A DNA stretch of 64,000 bases, taken from NCBI RefSeq assembly GCF_007858255.1, contig NZ_VFEU01000023.1:18169-82168 (forward strand), in the 5' to 3' direction. A program made the position numbers and the translations under genes. Below are positions 54,145 through 62,695 of this stretch, one piece after another; positions within the stretch are counted from its first letter, which is position 1; each line of letters starts with the position of its first letter. This stretch comes from Pseudomonas rhodesiae (lineage in GTDB: Bacteria > Pseudomonadota > Gammaproteobacteria > Pseudomonadales > Pseudomonadaceae). The notes below the pieces were generated by a model. That model was given only the letters and a program-made list of their open reading frames with translations. It was not told where the DNA came from and ran no database searches.

Positions 54145-56544
54145 TCAATTTTTGAGCGGCCAGGCGTTCGTCGTGTGTGGGCCGTTGGCTACGCAGTGCC
54201 AGCCACCGACGGCGTGGTTCAACTGCTGGGCGGCGTGCTGCAGGTCTGGGGGCGTACAGTCGCGGATGTGTTGTTGAAGCAGCGCCAGGTAATCCGACGG
54301 ATGGCCCGCCAGGTGCGCGTGCCAAATCAGTTGCGCCGCCTGTGCAGTGGGGAGGGTATCGACAGCGAACTGCTGCGCCAGGGCCGCGTTGCCCAAGTCG
54401 GTGTCGCCTTCGATCAGCCCAGGCAGCTGCGCCAGGAAACTGTGCAGGTGCTGCACAATTTCATCCAGCGACAGATGGGGCGATTGCACGCCAAACAACA
54501 GGCCGGTCTGCCCGCTGATCTGTCGTATACCGCTGAACACGGCATAGCCGATCTGCTGTTCCACCCGCAGGCGTTGGTAAAACGGCCCCTGGACCCGATG
54601 AGCGAGCAGGCGCCACGCGGCTTCATCCGCCAGGGAAGGGCTGGGTGTCGGACAGAACAGCAGCAGGGCCGCTTCACTGGCATCAGTGTTGACCTCATGC
54701 CATACGCGTTGGCCTTTGAGGTCACGGGTATGGCGTTCAATGCTCGTCGGTTGCCCCGGCAGTCGCGCGGCCGCTGTCTTTATCAGCGCCTCGCACGCCG
54801 GCGGCAAACCTACTCCCAGCCCATGCCAACGCGCGGTGTTCCAGGACAGGGTGTTATTTGCATCTGCGGCCGTGGTCTCTGCGCAGCAGGTGGGCAGCGC
54901 TTTAAGCAGCGTACGAATGGCGAGCAGCGGCGGCGTGGTGTCGGGTGTTTCCTGTGCTTGCGTCAGATTTTGCGCTAACGCTTCAAGTACCGTCGGCATG
55001 AGCGCGTGAAGCCCGACCAGACTGACCCGCCAATCATGACCGATCGTTTCAACGGTCAACTCAAGCCCCGCTTGGCGAGCGTTTTCGCTCAACTCATGCA
55101 GCGCACCTTCCAGCCCGGACGGCGCGCGAGAGTCAAATCGCCAGTTCAAATACAGCGCACCTTCCTGGCTGTCTATGGGTAGGGCCTGGCTGAAGGTCAG
55201 CGCGGCTGCATCCCTACGGCCCCGCGAGCGGTCCTGGGCAAAGGTGCGCAAGCCGCGATGGGCGCTGGTCTGGCCACGAATCAAGCCGGCGCGTTGGTCT
55301 TTGACCGGCGGGCGCAGGAAGGGGTTGTGGGGGGGCAGTTGCCATAAGTGCCGAGCGCATGGCAGGTGCAGTGAATCCAGCAGCGTGTGCAGCGCGGTGA
55401 TGTCCTGATCCGACAGGGCTTCGCGGTCGTTGCGGGCCAGGGCCAATGCGCCCTGGACCTGCCGCTGGCGCGCGGTCAATCGGGTGAACTCTTCGCGCAG
55501 TGACGTCCAATCACTGTGTGCGAAAAAGCCCAGCCAGTCGTGCAGCAACGCTTCAACCTGAGCCGCCGGCTCGCCTGGCTGGCTGAGCGTAACGTCGATG
55601 TCCAACAGCGCCTGCCCGGCGAAGTGGTAGAGCACGCTGGCGTGCAACGCGGTGCCCAGGCCTTGGGCTTGCAGTTCGGCCAATAGTCCGCCGGGCGCTG
55701 GGTTGTTGAGCCAGGTGCACAGGAACTCCAGGGCTTCGCGTGGTGCGTTGCAGGCGATGACGTGGTGCAGATGCTGCCCGGCGACATGGCGATAAGCCTG
55801 GGGCTGGCTTTGCATCAGGGCTGGTGGTGCCACCTGTGGGTGTCCGGAACCGGGAATGATGATTTCGCCGAAACGGTGCGCCAGGGCTTGGAGTTGATCC
55901 AGCGGTTGGGGCCCGGCCAGGCTCAGTGTCATCTGCCCGCTCTGATAGAACTGCGCGTGAAATGTTCTCAAGCCTTGCTGAAAGGCCTCGGTTTCCACCG
56001 GCAGGCTATCCCGGTTGCCGGCATGGAAGTCGCGCAGCGGATGGCCGTTCGCCACACCTTCGAGCAAGGCCACTTGCTGCTGGGCCTTGGCGTCTTGGGA
56101 CCAGGCGACGAACTCCGCTTGCAGCACTTCGCGCTCCCGTAACTGATCGTCCAGTGCCAGGCGTGGGCGCGCCAGCATATCCGCCAACCGCTCCAGCCCT
56201 TGTGCAACGTTCGACACCGGCAGTTCGAAGAAAAATTCGGTGGTGCGTTCACGGGTGCTGGCGTTTACCTGTCCGCCATGCTGCTGCACGTAGGTCATCA
56301 GCCCTTCGCCTGTCGGAAAGCGCTCGGTCCCCAGGAACAACAGGTGTTCCAGAAAGTGCGCCAACCCCGGCCACGCCAAGGGCGCATCATGGCTACCGGC
56401 GGCCACCCGCACCACAGCGGCGCAGCGCTTTAAATGGGGCGCAGCGTGCAGGGTGACACGCAGGCCGTTGGCCAGAGTCAGGGTGGCAGGGTGAGGGTAG
56501 GCCGGGGCGGGCATGGGCACTTCCAAAGCGTGGGAAGCGCTCAT
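54145..56544 (-). CDS. pqqF: PQQ-associated M16 peptidase
   Basis: A 799-aa zinc peptidase of the insulinase-like M16 family that trims PqqA after cross-linking (the role known for PqqF, often with PqqG). The inverted zinc motif HFLEH (H63, E66, H67) is intact, with the distal Glu expected further on. The four half-domain layout fits the length. It starts 18 nt after davA on the same strand and ends 159 bp before pqqA. Confidence 0.92.
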   Translation of the reverse strand: MSASHALEVPMPAPAYPHPATLTLANGLRVTLHAAPHLKRCAAVVRVAAGSHDAPLAWPGLAHFLEHLLFLGTERFPTGEGLMTYVQQHGGQVNASTRERTTEFFFELPVSNVAQGLERLADMLARPRLALDDQLREREVLQAEFVAWSQDAKAQQQVALLEGVANGHPLRDFHAGNRDSLPVETEAFQQGLRTFHAQFYQSGQMTLSLAGPQPLDQLQALAHRFGEIIIPGSGHPQVAPPALMQSQPQAYRHVAGQHLHHVIACNAPREALEFLCTWLNNPAPGGLLAELQAQGLGTALHASVLYHFAGQALLDIDVTLSQPGEPAAQVEALLHDWLGFFAHSDWTSLREEFTRLTARQRQVQGALALARNDREALSDQDITALHTLLDSLHLPCARHLWQLPPHNPFLRPPVKDQRAGLIRGQTSAHRGLRTFAQDRSRGRRDAAALTFSQALPIDSQEGALYLNWRFDSRAPSGLEGALHELSENARQAGLELTVETIGHDWRVSLVGLHALMPTVLEALAQNLTQAQETPDTTPPLLAIRTLLKALPTCCAETTAADANNTLSWNTARWHGLGVGLPPACEALIKTAAARLPGQPTSIERHTRDLKGQRVWHEVNTDASEAALLLFCPTPSPSLADEAAWRLLAHRVQGPFYQRLRVEQQIGYAVFSGIRQISGQTGLLFGVQSPHLSLDEIVQHLHSFLAQLPGLIEGDTDLGNAALAQQFAVDTLPTAQAAQLIWHAHLAGHPSDYLALLQQHIRDCTPPDLQHAAQQLNHAVGGWHCVANGPHTTNAWPLKN

Positions 56545-56562
56545 GCTAGCAAACCTGCGGGA

Positions 56563-57360
56563 TCAGGGCTTGTGCAGCGTGCCGTACAGCTCGGGGCGAC
56601 GGTCCTGCAAATAGTCATTGGCCATGCGCGCGTTGAGGATTGCCTGGTGATCAACGGTGCCGACAATCAAGGCCTCATCCAGACCTGCGAGGGCGATGCG
56701 CTCGCCATTCGGTGCTGCCAGGCTGCTCTGCCCGCAATAGTGAATGTCCTCTTCGTTCCCGCAATAGTTGGCGTAAGCCACGTAGCACTGGTTCTCGAAA
56801 GCCCGCGCCCGCACGGTTACGTCGGCGACGAAATCGAACGGCACCATATTCGCGGTGGGCACCAGAATCAGTTCGGCGCCGGCCAGGGCCAGGCGCCGGG
56901 TGTTTTCCGGGAACTCCAAGTCGTAACAGATCAGTATCCCGAGCCTCCAGCCGTTGAGTTCCACCACCGGGAAATCATCGTTCCCGGCACTGAACATCGA
57001 GTGGTCCAGATCGCCGAACAAATGAGTCTTGCGGTAATTGCACAGGCGCTGACCGTTGGCGTCGATCAGTTGCGCGGCGTTGTAGATCTGCCCGTCATTG
57101 GCCCGTTCCGGGTAGCCATACAGGATGGCCAGGCCGGCGTTTTTCGCCAGCTTGGCAATCGCTTGCGCCGAGTCCCCGTCCGGCGCTTCGGCCAGCGCCC
57201 CGGCGGCTTTGGCCCCGATGTTATAGCCGGTCAGGAACATCTCCGGCAGCACCAGCACATCGGCGCTGCCGGATGCCTCGTGCGCCACGGTGTGCAAGCG
57301 TTTAAGGTTCGCGGCCACATCCAGCGGCAGCGGTGGGCATTGGTAGATCGCAACACGCAT
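56563..57360 (-). CDS. davA: 5-aminovaleramide amidase
   Basis: A 265-aa carbon-nitrogen hydrolase with the Glu-Lys-Cys triad E40 (LVLPEMFLTGYN), K111 (NYRKTHLFGD) and C145 (ILICYDLEFPEN). Beside a lysine 2-monooxygenase-like flavoprotein and an Lrp regulator it corresponds to DavA, which converts 5-aminovaleramide to 5-aminovalerate. It starts 11 nt after davB. Confidence 0.9.
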   Translation of the reverse strand: MRVAIYQCPPLPLDVAANLKRLHTVAHEASGSADVLVLPEMFLTGYNIGAKAAGALAEAPDGDSAQAIAKLAKNAGLAILYGYPERANDGQIYNAAQLIDANGQRLCNYRKTHLFGDLDHSMFSAGNDDFPVVELNGWRLGILICYDLEFPENTRRLALAGAELILVPTANMVPFDFVADVTVRARAFENQCYVAYANYCGNEEDIHYCGQSSLAAPNGERIALAGLDEALIVGTVDHQAILNARMANDYLQDRRPELYGTLHKP

Positions 57361-57371
57361 GGCCTGGCTCC

Positions 57372-59075
57372 TTAATCGGCGAGGGCGATTGGTCCGATCT
57401 CGTCGAACACATCACCTGGCCCCGGGTTTTCGGGGTGAGTGCGACCGCCAAAGTGATTCATGATGCCCCATACGGCATTCAGTGAGGTTTGTACCGCGCC
57501 TTCCACCCACGCGGGTGTCCAAGACACGTCGTCCCCGGCGATGAAGATCCCGCGTTGTTCGGCAGGCATGTCCTTTTGCATAAAGTGCGCATACATGCGC
57601 TGGTTATAACGATAGTGCCCAGGCAGCGCACCTTTGAAAGCACCGAGGAAATGCGGGTCGGCCTCCCAGGACACGGTGATCGGGTCGCCGATGATGCGCG
57701 CCTTGATGTCGACTTTCGGGTAGATCTTGCTCAACGCGTCCAGAGCCAGTTTCACCCGTTTATCGATGGGCTGCGGCAGCATCTTCAGCGCATCGCTCAT
57801 CCACGAGTAGGACAGGCAGATCACCCCAGGCTTGTCGTCGCCATTGTCGAACAGGTAAGTACCACGGGTCAGGCGGTCGGTGAGGGTCATGCTCATCAGG
57901 TCGCGGCCGGTTTCCGGATCTTTGTCCTTCCAGAACGGGCGGTCGACCATCACGAAGGTTTTCGAGGACTGCATGTAGCGAGTGCGGTCCAGGGCCATCC
58001 ACATCTTTTGCGAGAACAGGGTTTCATCGCACTCGATCTGGGTAGTCAGCAGCCAGCTCTGGCAGGTGGTCAGCACGGCAGCGTATTCGCGGGTGTCGCC
58101 GTAGGTGTCGGTGACGGCAAAGCGGCCATTGGCGGCGTGGGCGATACGCTTAACCCCAGCCCGTGGCGCGCCACGGTGCAGTGTGCTGAGGCTGGTGCCC
58201 GCCGGCCAGTGGGCGCAACGTTCCGGCACATGGCGCCAGATGCCCATGGGCACTTGGGCCACGCCGCCGACCACCAGGTGCTGGTGGTCGTCGCAGTTGG
58301 TCATCACCACGCGGAAGATCTCCAACATCGAGTTGGGGAAGTCCGAGTCCCAGCCGCCGGTGCCGAAACCGACCTGGCCGAACACTTCGCGGTGGTGAAA
58401 CGACAGTTTGGCGAAGGCTTTGGAAGTGGCGACAAAATCATAAAACGTGCGGTCGTCCCACAACGGCACCAGCTTGTTCCACAGGGCCTTGAGGCGCGGT
58501 ACGTCGCGGTCGCGGATGGCCTGCTGGATATCGCCGAACTGCGAACCGGCCTCCAGCGCATCGGCCCAGGCGTCAGCCACTTCCTGGAACAGGGCCGGCA
58601 GATCCGACAATTTTTGTGCGTAGTGGGTCTGACCTTCGAGGTCGATCACGGTACTGCCGGAGGCAGGCGTCAGTGGGTTGGGGAACGGTTTGGTGTCCAG
58701 CCCCAGTTTGTCTACATAGTGGTAGAAAGCGGTGGACGACACCGGGAAGCGCATGCCGCCGAGTTCGGCAATGATGCCTTCGGCCCCTTCAAACGCCTGG
58801 GAACGCAAGCGGCCGCCCATTTTCGAGGCTTCATACACCACCGGTTTGAGGCCCAGCTTCATCAGCTCGTAAGCCGCAACCAGCCCGGCGATGCCGGCGC
58901 CGACGATCGCCACTTCGGCGCCATGGTGTTCGGCGGGAATGCTGCCCAGGCCGGCTGGATGTTCGATCCAGTCATCGAACGCAAACGGAAAGTCCGGGCC
59001 AAAGATGGTGATGGGTTTTTTGCCGTCTGCGGGGTGGCGATTGGTCTTGCTGATGGTGCTGGACGGAATGCTCAT
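57372..59075 (-). CDS. davB: L-lysine 2-monooxygenase
   Basis: A 567-aa flavin amine-oxidase-family protein. The FAD motif is AIVGAGIAGLVAAYE (about 56-70), with GGRLRSQAF and the C-terminal YFAGD-like GIFIAGDDVSWTPAWVEGAV. By gene order (Lrp regulator-davB-davA-pqqF, as in P. putida) it is the lysine 2-monooxygenase that makes 5-aminovaleramide, the first step of the aminovalerate route of lysine catabolism. Family membership alone would also allow a tryptophan 2-monooxygenase-like enzyme; context decides. Confidence 0.88.
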   Translation of the reverse strand: MSIPSSTISKTNRHPADGKKPITIFGPDFPFAFDDWIEHPAGLGSIPAEHHGAEVAIVGAGIAGLVAAYELMKLGLKPVVYEASKMGGRLRSQAFEGAEGIIAELGGMRFPVSSTAFYHYVDKLGLDTKPFPNPLTPASGSTVIDLEGQTHYAQKLSDLPALFQEVADAWADALEAGSQFGDIQQAIRDRDVPRLKALWNKLVPLWDDRTFYDFVATSKAFAKLSFHHREVFGQVGFGTGGWDSDFPNSMLEIFRVVMTNCDDHQHLVVGGVAQVPMGIWRHVPERCAHWPAGTSLSTLHRGAPRAGVKRIAHAANGRFAVTDTYGDTREYAAVLTTCQSWLLTTQIECDETLFSQKMWMALDRTRYMQSSKTFVMVDRPFWKDKDPETGRDLMSMTLTDRLTRGTYLFDNGDDKPGVICLSYSWMSDALKMLPQPIDKRVKLALDALSKIYPKVDIKARIIGDPITVSWEADPHFLGAFKGALPGHYRYNQRMYAHFMQKDMPAEQRGIFIAGDDVSWTPAWVEGAVQTSLNAVWGIMNHFGGRTHPENPGPGDVFDEIGPIALAD

Positions 59076-59221
59076 GGCTGACCTTACTGACGGCTTGGCG
59101 GGACGCGACCCGCTGAGTATAGGAAAAGATGGCAGCCAGTTTAGGGAGGGTTGTGATCGTTAATAAGACGCAATGTGTCGTCGGATTGGATTGATTTTAG
59201 TCAATATGACGAGATGATTAG

Positions 59222-59668
59222 TCAAATTGGCTGGCCGCGATCCAATTTGTTACTGAGGATGATCGACGTGGTGGTTTTCTCCACACCGTCGACGCTGCCG
59301 ATCTGGTCCAGCAGTTGGTCCAACTGTTCCGGCGAATCGGTGCGCAACCAGGCCACATAATCGAACTCGCCGCTCACCGCGCACAGCTGTTGCACCTGAG
59401 CCATGGCGCTGAGCCTGCGCAGTACTTCTTTACCGGAGCGCGGCTGTACGGTGATGCCAACATAGGCCTGCAGGCCGCCATCCACCACGCGCTGGCCCAG
59501 GCGCACGCCATAACCGGTGATCACTTGGGTTTTCTCCAGGCGCGCCAGGCGCGAGGTGACCGTGGTGCGCGCGATGCCCAGTTGGCGGGCCAGCATGGCC
59601 ACGCTTTCGCGGGCGTTGATCTGCAGCGCGGCGATCAGTTGGCGATCGATTTCATCCAGGACAGACAA
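59222..59668 (-). CDS. Lrp/AsnC-family regulator
   Basis: A 148-aa feast/famine regulator: helix-turn-helix (about 8-60, DEIDRQLIAALQINARESVA, LGIARTTVTSRLARLEK) and an AsnC ligand domain (about 65-145, AYVGITVQPRSGKEVLRRL). It starts at a TTG with GGAG 8 nt upstream. It lies upstream of davB on the same strand with 146 bp between, and probably responds to lysine or a product to control davBA. Confidence 0.9.
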   Translation of the reverse strand: MSVLDEIDRQLIAALQINARESVAMLARQLGIARTTVTSRLARLEKTQVITGYGVRLGQRVVDGGLQAYVGITVQPRSGKEVLRRLSAMAQVQQLCAVSGEFDYVAWLRTDSPEQLDQLLDQIGSVDGVEKTTTSIILSNKLDRGQPI

Positions 59669-59911
59669 GGGCAGAACTCCAGTGAAGGCGGCGATAGGCG
59701 GGCATGTTACAGGCTTGCGCCAGCCAGCAAGTAGCCTGGTGGCCGCAAAGATGCCATGGCGAGAGACCGAGACGAGGGCTGCGACTCGCGCAGCTTCGGC
59801 CCCTTAAATCATCGAAATTATTTGAGCTCGGCGCGAAAACTATCGTCTTTGCATCGGCGGGAGCAAGGCTAAACTCCCAGGCATTCAAAAATCCAAAAGA
59901 GGGTTGACCTG

Positions 59912-60337
59912 ATGGCACTCGCTCCTTTTCACCTGGCAATTCCTGTATTCGATCTGGCGGCCGCGCGGTACTTCTACCGTGAGGTCTTCGGCCTGGAGGA
60001 AGGGCGTTCCAGCGAACACTGGGTCGACTTCAACTTCTTCGGCCATCAACTGGTGATCCACGAACACCCGCAGACCGCGTCCCAGCAAGCGGCGCACACT
60101 AACGCAGTCGACGGCCACGATGTGCCCGTGCCGCATTTTGGTGTGGTGTTGGGGTGGGAAGACTGGCATGCCCTGGCCGAGCGCCTGCGAGCCAGGCAGA
60201 CGAAGTTCGTGCTGGAACCGCATATTCGCTTCAGGGGGCAGGTAGGGGAGCAGGCGACGTTGTTCCTGTTTGATCCGTGCGGGAATGCACTGGAATTCAA
60301 GGCGTTCAAAGATATTGGGCAGTTGTTTGCCAAGTGA
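59912..60337 (+). CDS. VOC/glyoxalase-like protein
   Basis: A 141-aa protein of the vicinal-oxygen-chelate fold, with the N-terminal FHLAIPVFDLAAARYFYREV supplying a metal His and FDPCGNALEFKAF near the end supplying the Glu. Specific substrate unknown. It is the last gene of the conserved chromosome before the island junction. Confidence 0.85.
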   Translation: MALAPFHLAIPVFDLAAARYFYREVFGLEEGRSSEHWVDFNFFGHQLVIHEHPQTASQQAAHTNAVDGHDVPVPHFGVVLGWEDWHALAERLRARQTKFVLEPHIRFRGQVGEQATLFLFDPCGNALEFKAFKDIGQLFAK

Positions 60338-60404
60338 GCTATGGACGTTTTGTGGGCGGAATCAGGCTTTTTGAGATTATTGGCTGCTATTTATCAAACG
60401 CCAG

Positions 60405-60436
60405 AAACGCGAAAGCCGCGCAATGCGCGGCTTTGG
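60405..60436 (-). terminator. Terminator left from the interrupted tRNA
   Basis: On the minus strand AAAGCCGCGC, loop ATT, GCGCGGCTTT forms a 10-bp stem immediately after the tRNA 3' end, the normal distance for a tRNA terminator. The T tract is short. It can also serve the VOC gene on the plus strand. Confidence 0.8.
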
Positions 60437-60439
60437 AGT

Positions 60440-60465
60440 TGGTGGGCCCACACGGACTTGAACCG
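60440..60465 (-). other. tRNA 3'-end remnant, likely attachment site
   Basis: Read on the minus strand, CGGTTCAAGTCCG is a T-loop/T-stem core and the sequence ends in an encoded GGGCCCACCA acceptor end. The match stops there: the bases further 5' (to the right) do not complete a T-stem or the rest of a tRNA. This is the pattern of an att site at an island end, with the intact tRNA expected at the other end outside the window. The isotype cannot be fixed from this fragment. Confidence 0.75.
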
Positions 60466-60750
60466 TTATGTGGTGCGTGAATTGTTCGTCCGGATACTGT
60501 CCGTCCGGTCTTGATCTTGTCAATCGTCAGTAGACACTGGGGAATGCTGGCGTTCATTTATTGTCGTGTCATATTTCTATAAATACAACCCGAGTGTTGT
60601 ATTTATACGACTTCCTATCATTCCATCCTTCAGAGATGGGCTGAGCGGACTTAGGGAGAGATTGAGCCTGTGCGGTTGGCTACCCCTGCAGCGTACTGAG
60701 CCGATCCTAGCCCCTGTTGGGATGGTTGTTTTGACTACGCCCACCAGGCT
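60466..60750. other. Non-coding DNA inside the island junction
   Basis: About 285 bp without a credible gene between the att remnant and the RHH gene stop. The only structure is a perfect 12-bp inverted repeat at 60578-60607 (TATAAATACAAC, 6-nt loop CCGAGT, GTTGTATTTATA). A small open frame from 60566 is mostly antisense to the RHH gene and is not supported. Confidence 0.6.
60578..60607. repeat. Perfect 12-bp inverted repeat near the att site
   Basis: TATAAATACAAC (60578-60589) and GTTGTATTTATA (60596-60607) are exact complements around CCGAGT. It has no T tract, so it is more likely a protein-binding site or recombination element than a terminator. Confidence 0.7.
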
Positions 60751-61380
60751 TCATGCGGAGCGCTTTTGGATCAGATTCAGCAGCAATTGGCCATCGGGCA
60801 TGGGAGACATCGTGCGCAAGAAGACGACATTTTTCTGTACCGCTTTCTTGATCTCCGCAGCCGAAATCGGCTTATCCAAGATGGTGAAATCCATCAGTCG
60901 CTGAAAATGGCACTCTTCGAGATAGCCGTGATGCTCACGTTTTTCAGTTTCGCCAGTACCTTGGCCGAAGGCGACGATCCCCTTGCCATTTTCGTACAAG
61001 AAGACCACGTCACCTTTCTTTATACGGTCAATGTTGTACTTCCAAGGGGCATAAAAAGCTGCTGCGCTACCCTCGCTCAGCATACGGTCATGGTCTTCCA
61101 ATGAGTGACGCTTGTTCGTATTCAGAAGGTGGAAGCTCGACGGTTCGAGTAACTCGATGTCTACTGCCGCCTGCTCTTTGTCATCAAGCTTCAGAGCCGC
61201 CTTGGCAGCTTCAACCCCCTTCTCTAGCAGTTTCAGCATTGTCTCCTGGCGACTCAGATCGAGCTGATCAGCCAGACCTTCGATAAATGAGTAGAGCTCC
61301 TTGGGCATGCGGATAGATGCGGACGCCAGGTCATTCTTCGTCTTTGCTGCGTTTTCGATGAGCGAAATAATGTCGTTCAT
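60751..61380 (-). CDS. RHH DNA-binding protein with EVE/PUA-like domain
   Basis: A 209-aa protein with two parts. Residues about 18-62 fit a ribbon-helix-helix DNA-binding domain (ASASIRMPKELYSFIEGLAD, LDLSRQETMLKLLEKGVEAA). Residues about 80-205 resemble an EVE/PUA-like modified-base-binding domain (AFYAPWKYNIDRIKKGDVVF, LYENGKGIVAFGQGTGE). AGGAG precedes the ATG. Base composition is lower in GC than the core genome. It is divergent from the NdpA-like operon over 329 bp that hold a perfect palindrome. I infer an autoregulated sensor/repressor for that operon; the domain calls are by eye. Confidence 0.7.
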   Translation of the reverse strand: MNDIISLIENAAKTKNDLASASIRMPKELYSFIEGLADQLDLSRQETMLKLLEKGVEAAKAALKLDDKEQAAVDIELLEPSSFHLLNTNKRHSLEDHDRMLSEGSAAAFYAPWKYNIDRIKKGDVVFLYENGKGIVAFGQGTGETEKREHHGYLEECHFQRLMDFTILDKPISAAEIKKAVQKNVVFLRTMSPMPDGQLLLNLIQKRSA

Positions 61381-61429
61381 GGGATGGATCTCCTGTCAGA
61401 TGCTAAGAAGCATCCCATAGCAATAAAAT

Positions 61430-61448
61430 AAAAGCAATTATTGCTTTT
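61430..61448. promoter_or_regulatory. Perfect palindrome, probable RHH operator
   Basis: AAAAGCAATTATTGCTTTT has 9-bp perfect arms around a central T, 50-68 bp upstream of the RHH gene ATG. Partial AGCAATAAAA and AAAAGCAT copies flank it, as in tandem operators bound by RHH dimers. Confidence 0.6.
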
Positions 61449-61588
61449 CTATAAAAGCATAAAAAGATTCTCGAAAAATGTAACCCAGTGCTCAGCGTTC
61501 ATGCACGCTTAAACACGCTTACCAGTGAGCCTTCCATCGGACAAGTGATCCTGGGTGGGGCCAAACGGCAGCCAGCCGCTTTCTGTAG

Positions 61589-61604
61589 GTGTATATTCAT
61601 ACAG
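61589..61604. promoter_or_regulatory. LexA-like dyad upstream of NdpA-like operon
   Basis: GTGTATATTCATACAG approximates the gammaproteobacterial SOS box CTGT-N8-ACAG with one change in the left half (GTGT). It lies 106 bp before the NdpA-like start. Confidence 0.3.
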
Positions 61605-61709
61605 TGATTCGTATGCTATGCCCTGCGGGGGACGCTAGGCATAACGCTGAAAAGGTGCTTACATCAATGCTTAATGTCATGTCGCCACCAGCAAGGATGA
61701 GGATTTAAC

Positions 61710-62695
61710 TTGGCCACTCTTACGGATAAAGAAATCGAAGCCCTGAAAATCGAGAATTTCATTTTTCACGTGGTGCATCATCGAGCCGATGATCCGATCC
61801 TTTTTGACGACACCCCCTTAAGCACCTTCGAGCCGTTCTTCATTGACCGCATCAAAGAAACCCTCAAGGGCAATAAATTCTCTTTCGCTGAAATATCTCA
61901 AGTAAAGGCCAAATTGAATAGTTGGGAAAAGGGCGAGTCGAATTTTGTCGATATCTCCAAGAGCTTGGCGCGGCAATTTCATCGCCTTGGTGATAAACGG
62001 ATGAAGTCAGGCGTGTTGATTGTAATTGGTTTAATTACAGGGGCTAAAAAGTTTTATTCCTTAATCAAGTACGACTCTGAAAAAGTCGTGACATTTGAAA
62101 CTAAGGGCGCCCAGGCAATACTTCAGGCAGTTACTAACAACTTTACTGAATCACCAAAAGCGTTGCAGAAATCAGCTCTTATTGATTTGGATTCCAAAGA
62201 CTCAGAAGTAGTGATCATTGATAAAATGAGCCGCTCAGGAATCAGTGATTTCTTCAAAGAATTCCTGGGAGTAGAGCGCCTCCGGAACTCAAAGGAAATG
62301 ACGGTAGATTTGGTTAAGGCAATCAAAAAAACTGTAAGGACACATCTGGGTGATCTGCCGCCTGCTATCACATCGAAGGTCGCTGAGAAAGTCGTTGAGA
62401 TTGCGAAAAAGCGTAAAGACTTTGAAGTCGACGAATTCTTCACAGATTTTTTGGCATCAATGGCCAAGATGAAATCCGAGCGACCTTTGACAAAGAATTG
62501 GAAAGCCTAAATTTGACTGGTGAGGTGTTCTCCTATGATGAGGAAGAGCTACCTACCAATGAGGCAAAGAAATACGTAACAAGTGAAGGCATAACCATCA
62601 ATATGCCTGCGCGGGCAAAGGGAAGCTTAACTATAGAAAATGGAAAGGATGAAACTGTTATTACTATTCGTACAAGTCGCTTGCGTGAATCATGA
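61710..62695 (+). CDS. YejK/NdpA-like nucleoid-associated protein, frame change
   Basis: About 328 aa if read across a -1 frame change at 62447-62453. The first frame (TTG at 61710 to 62510) gives 266 aa with KTVRTHLGDLPPAITSKV and VVIIDKMSRSGISDFFKEFL, blocks of the 37-kDa nucleoid-associated family. The -1 frame continues as FGINGQDEIRATFDKELESL and GITINMPARAKGSLTIENGK, the family's expected C-terminus, and stops at 62695. The shift falls at GAT TTT TTG, a T-TTT-TTG slippery heptamer. It could be programmed, a mutation, or a sequencing error in a T run. GAGG lies 7 nt before the TTG. Its stop overlaps the next ATG (ATGA). Confidence 0.65.

Larger units (their letters stand above)
61381..61709. 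other. Divergent control region of the island module
   Basis: This 329-bp AT-rich gap separates the leftward RHH gene from the rightward NdpA-like operon. It holds the palindrome at 61430-61448, flanking near-repeats (AGCAATAAAA and ATAAAAGCAT), and an SOS-like dyad at 61589-61604. No gene is visible. Confidence 0.7.

Noticed and set aside
57489..59081. A 530-codon plus-strand frame opposite davB
   Set aside because: Antisense to a complete flavin amine oxidase gene, composition typical of a shadow frame, no motifs.
60440..60530. A complete tRNA gene on the minus strand
   Set aside because: Only the T-arm core and acceptor end are present; no anticodon arm, D arm or 5' acceptor strand can be paired in the adjacent sequence.
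60566..60904. A possible 112-aa plus-strand gene in the island junction
   Set aside because: Its second half is antisense to the RHH-EVE gene, its first half spans the 12-bp inverted repeat, and there is no ribosome site.
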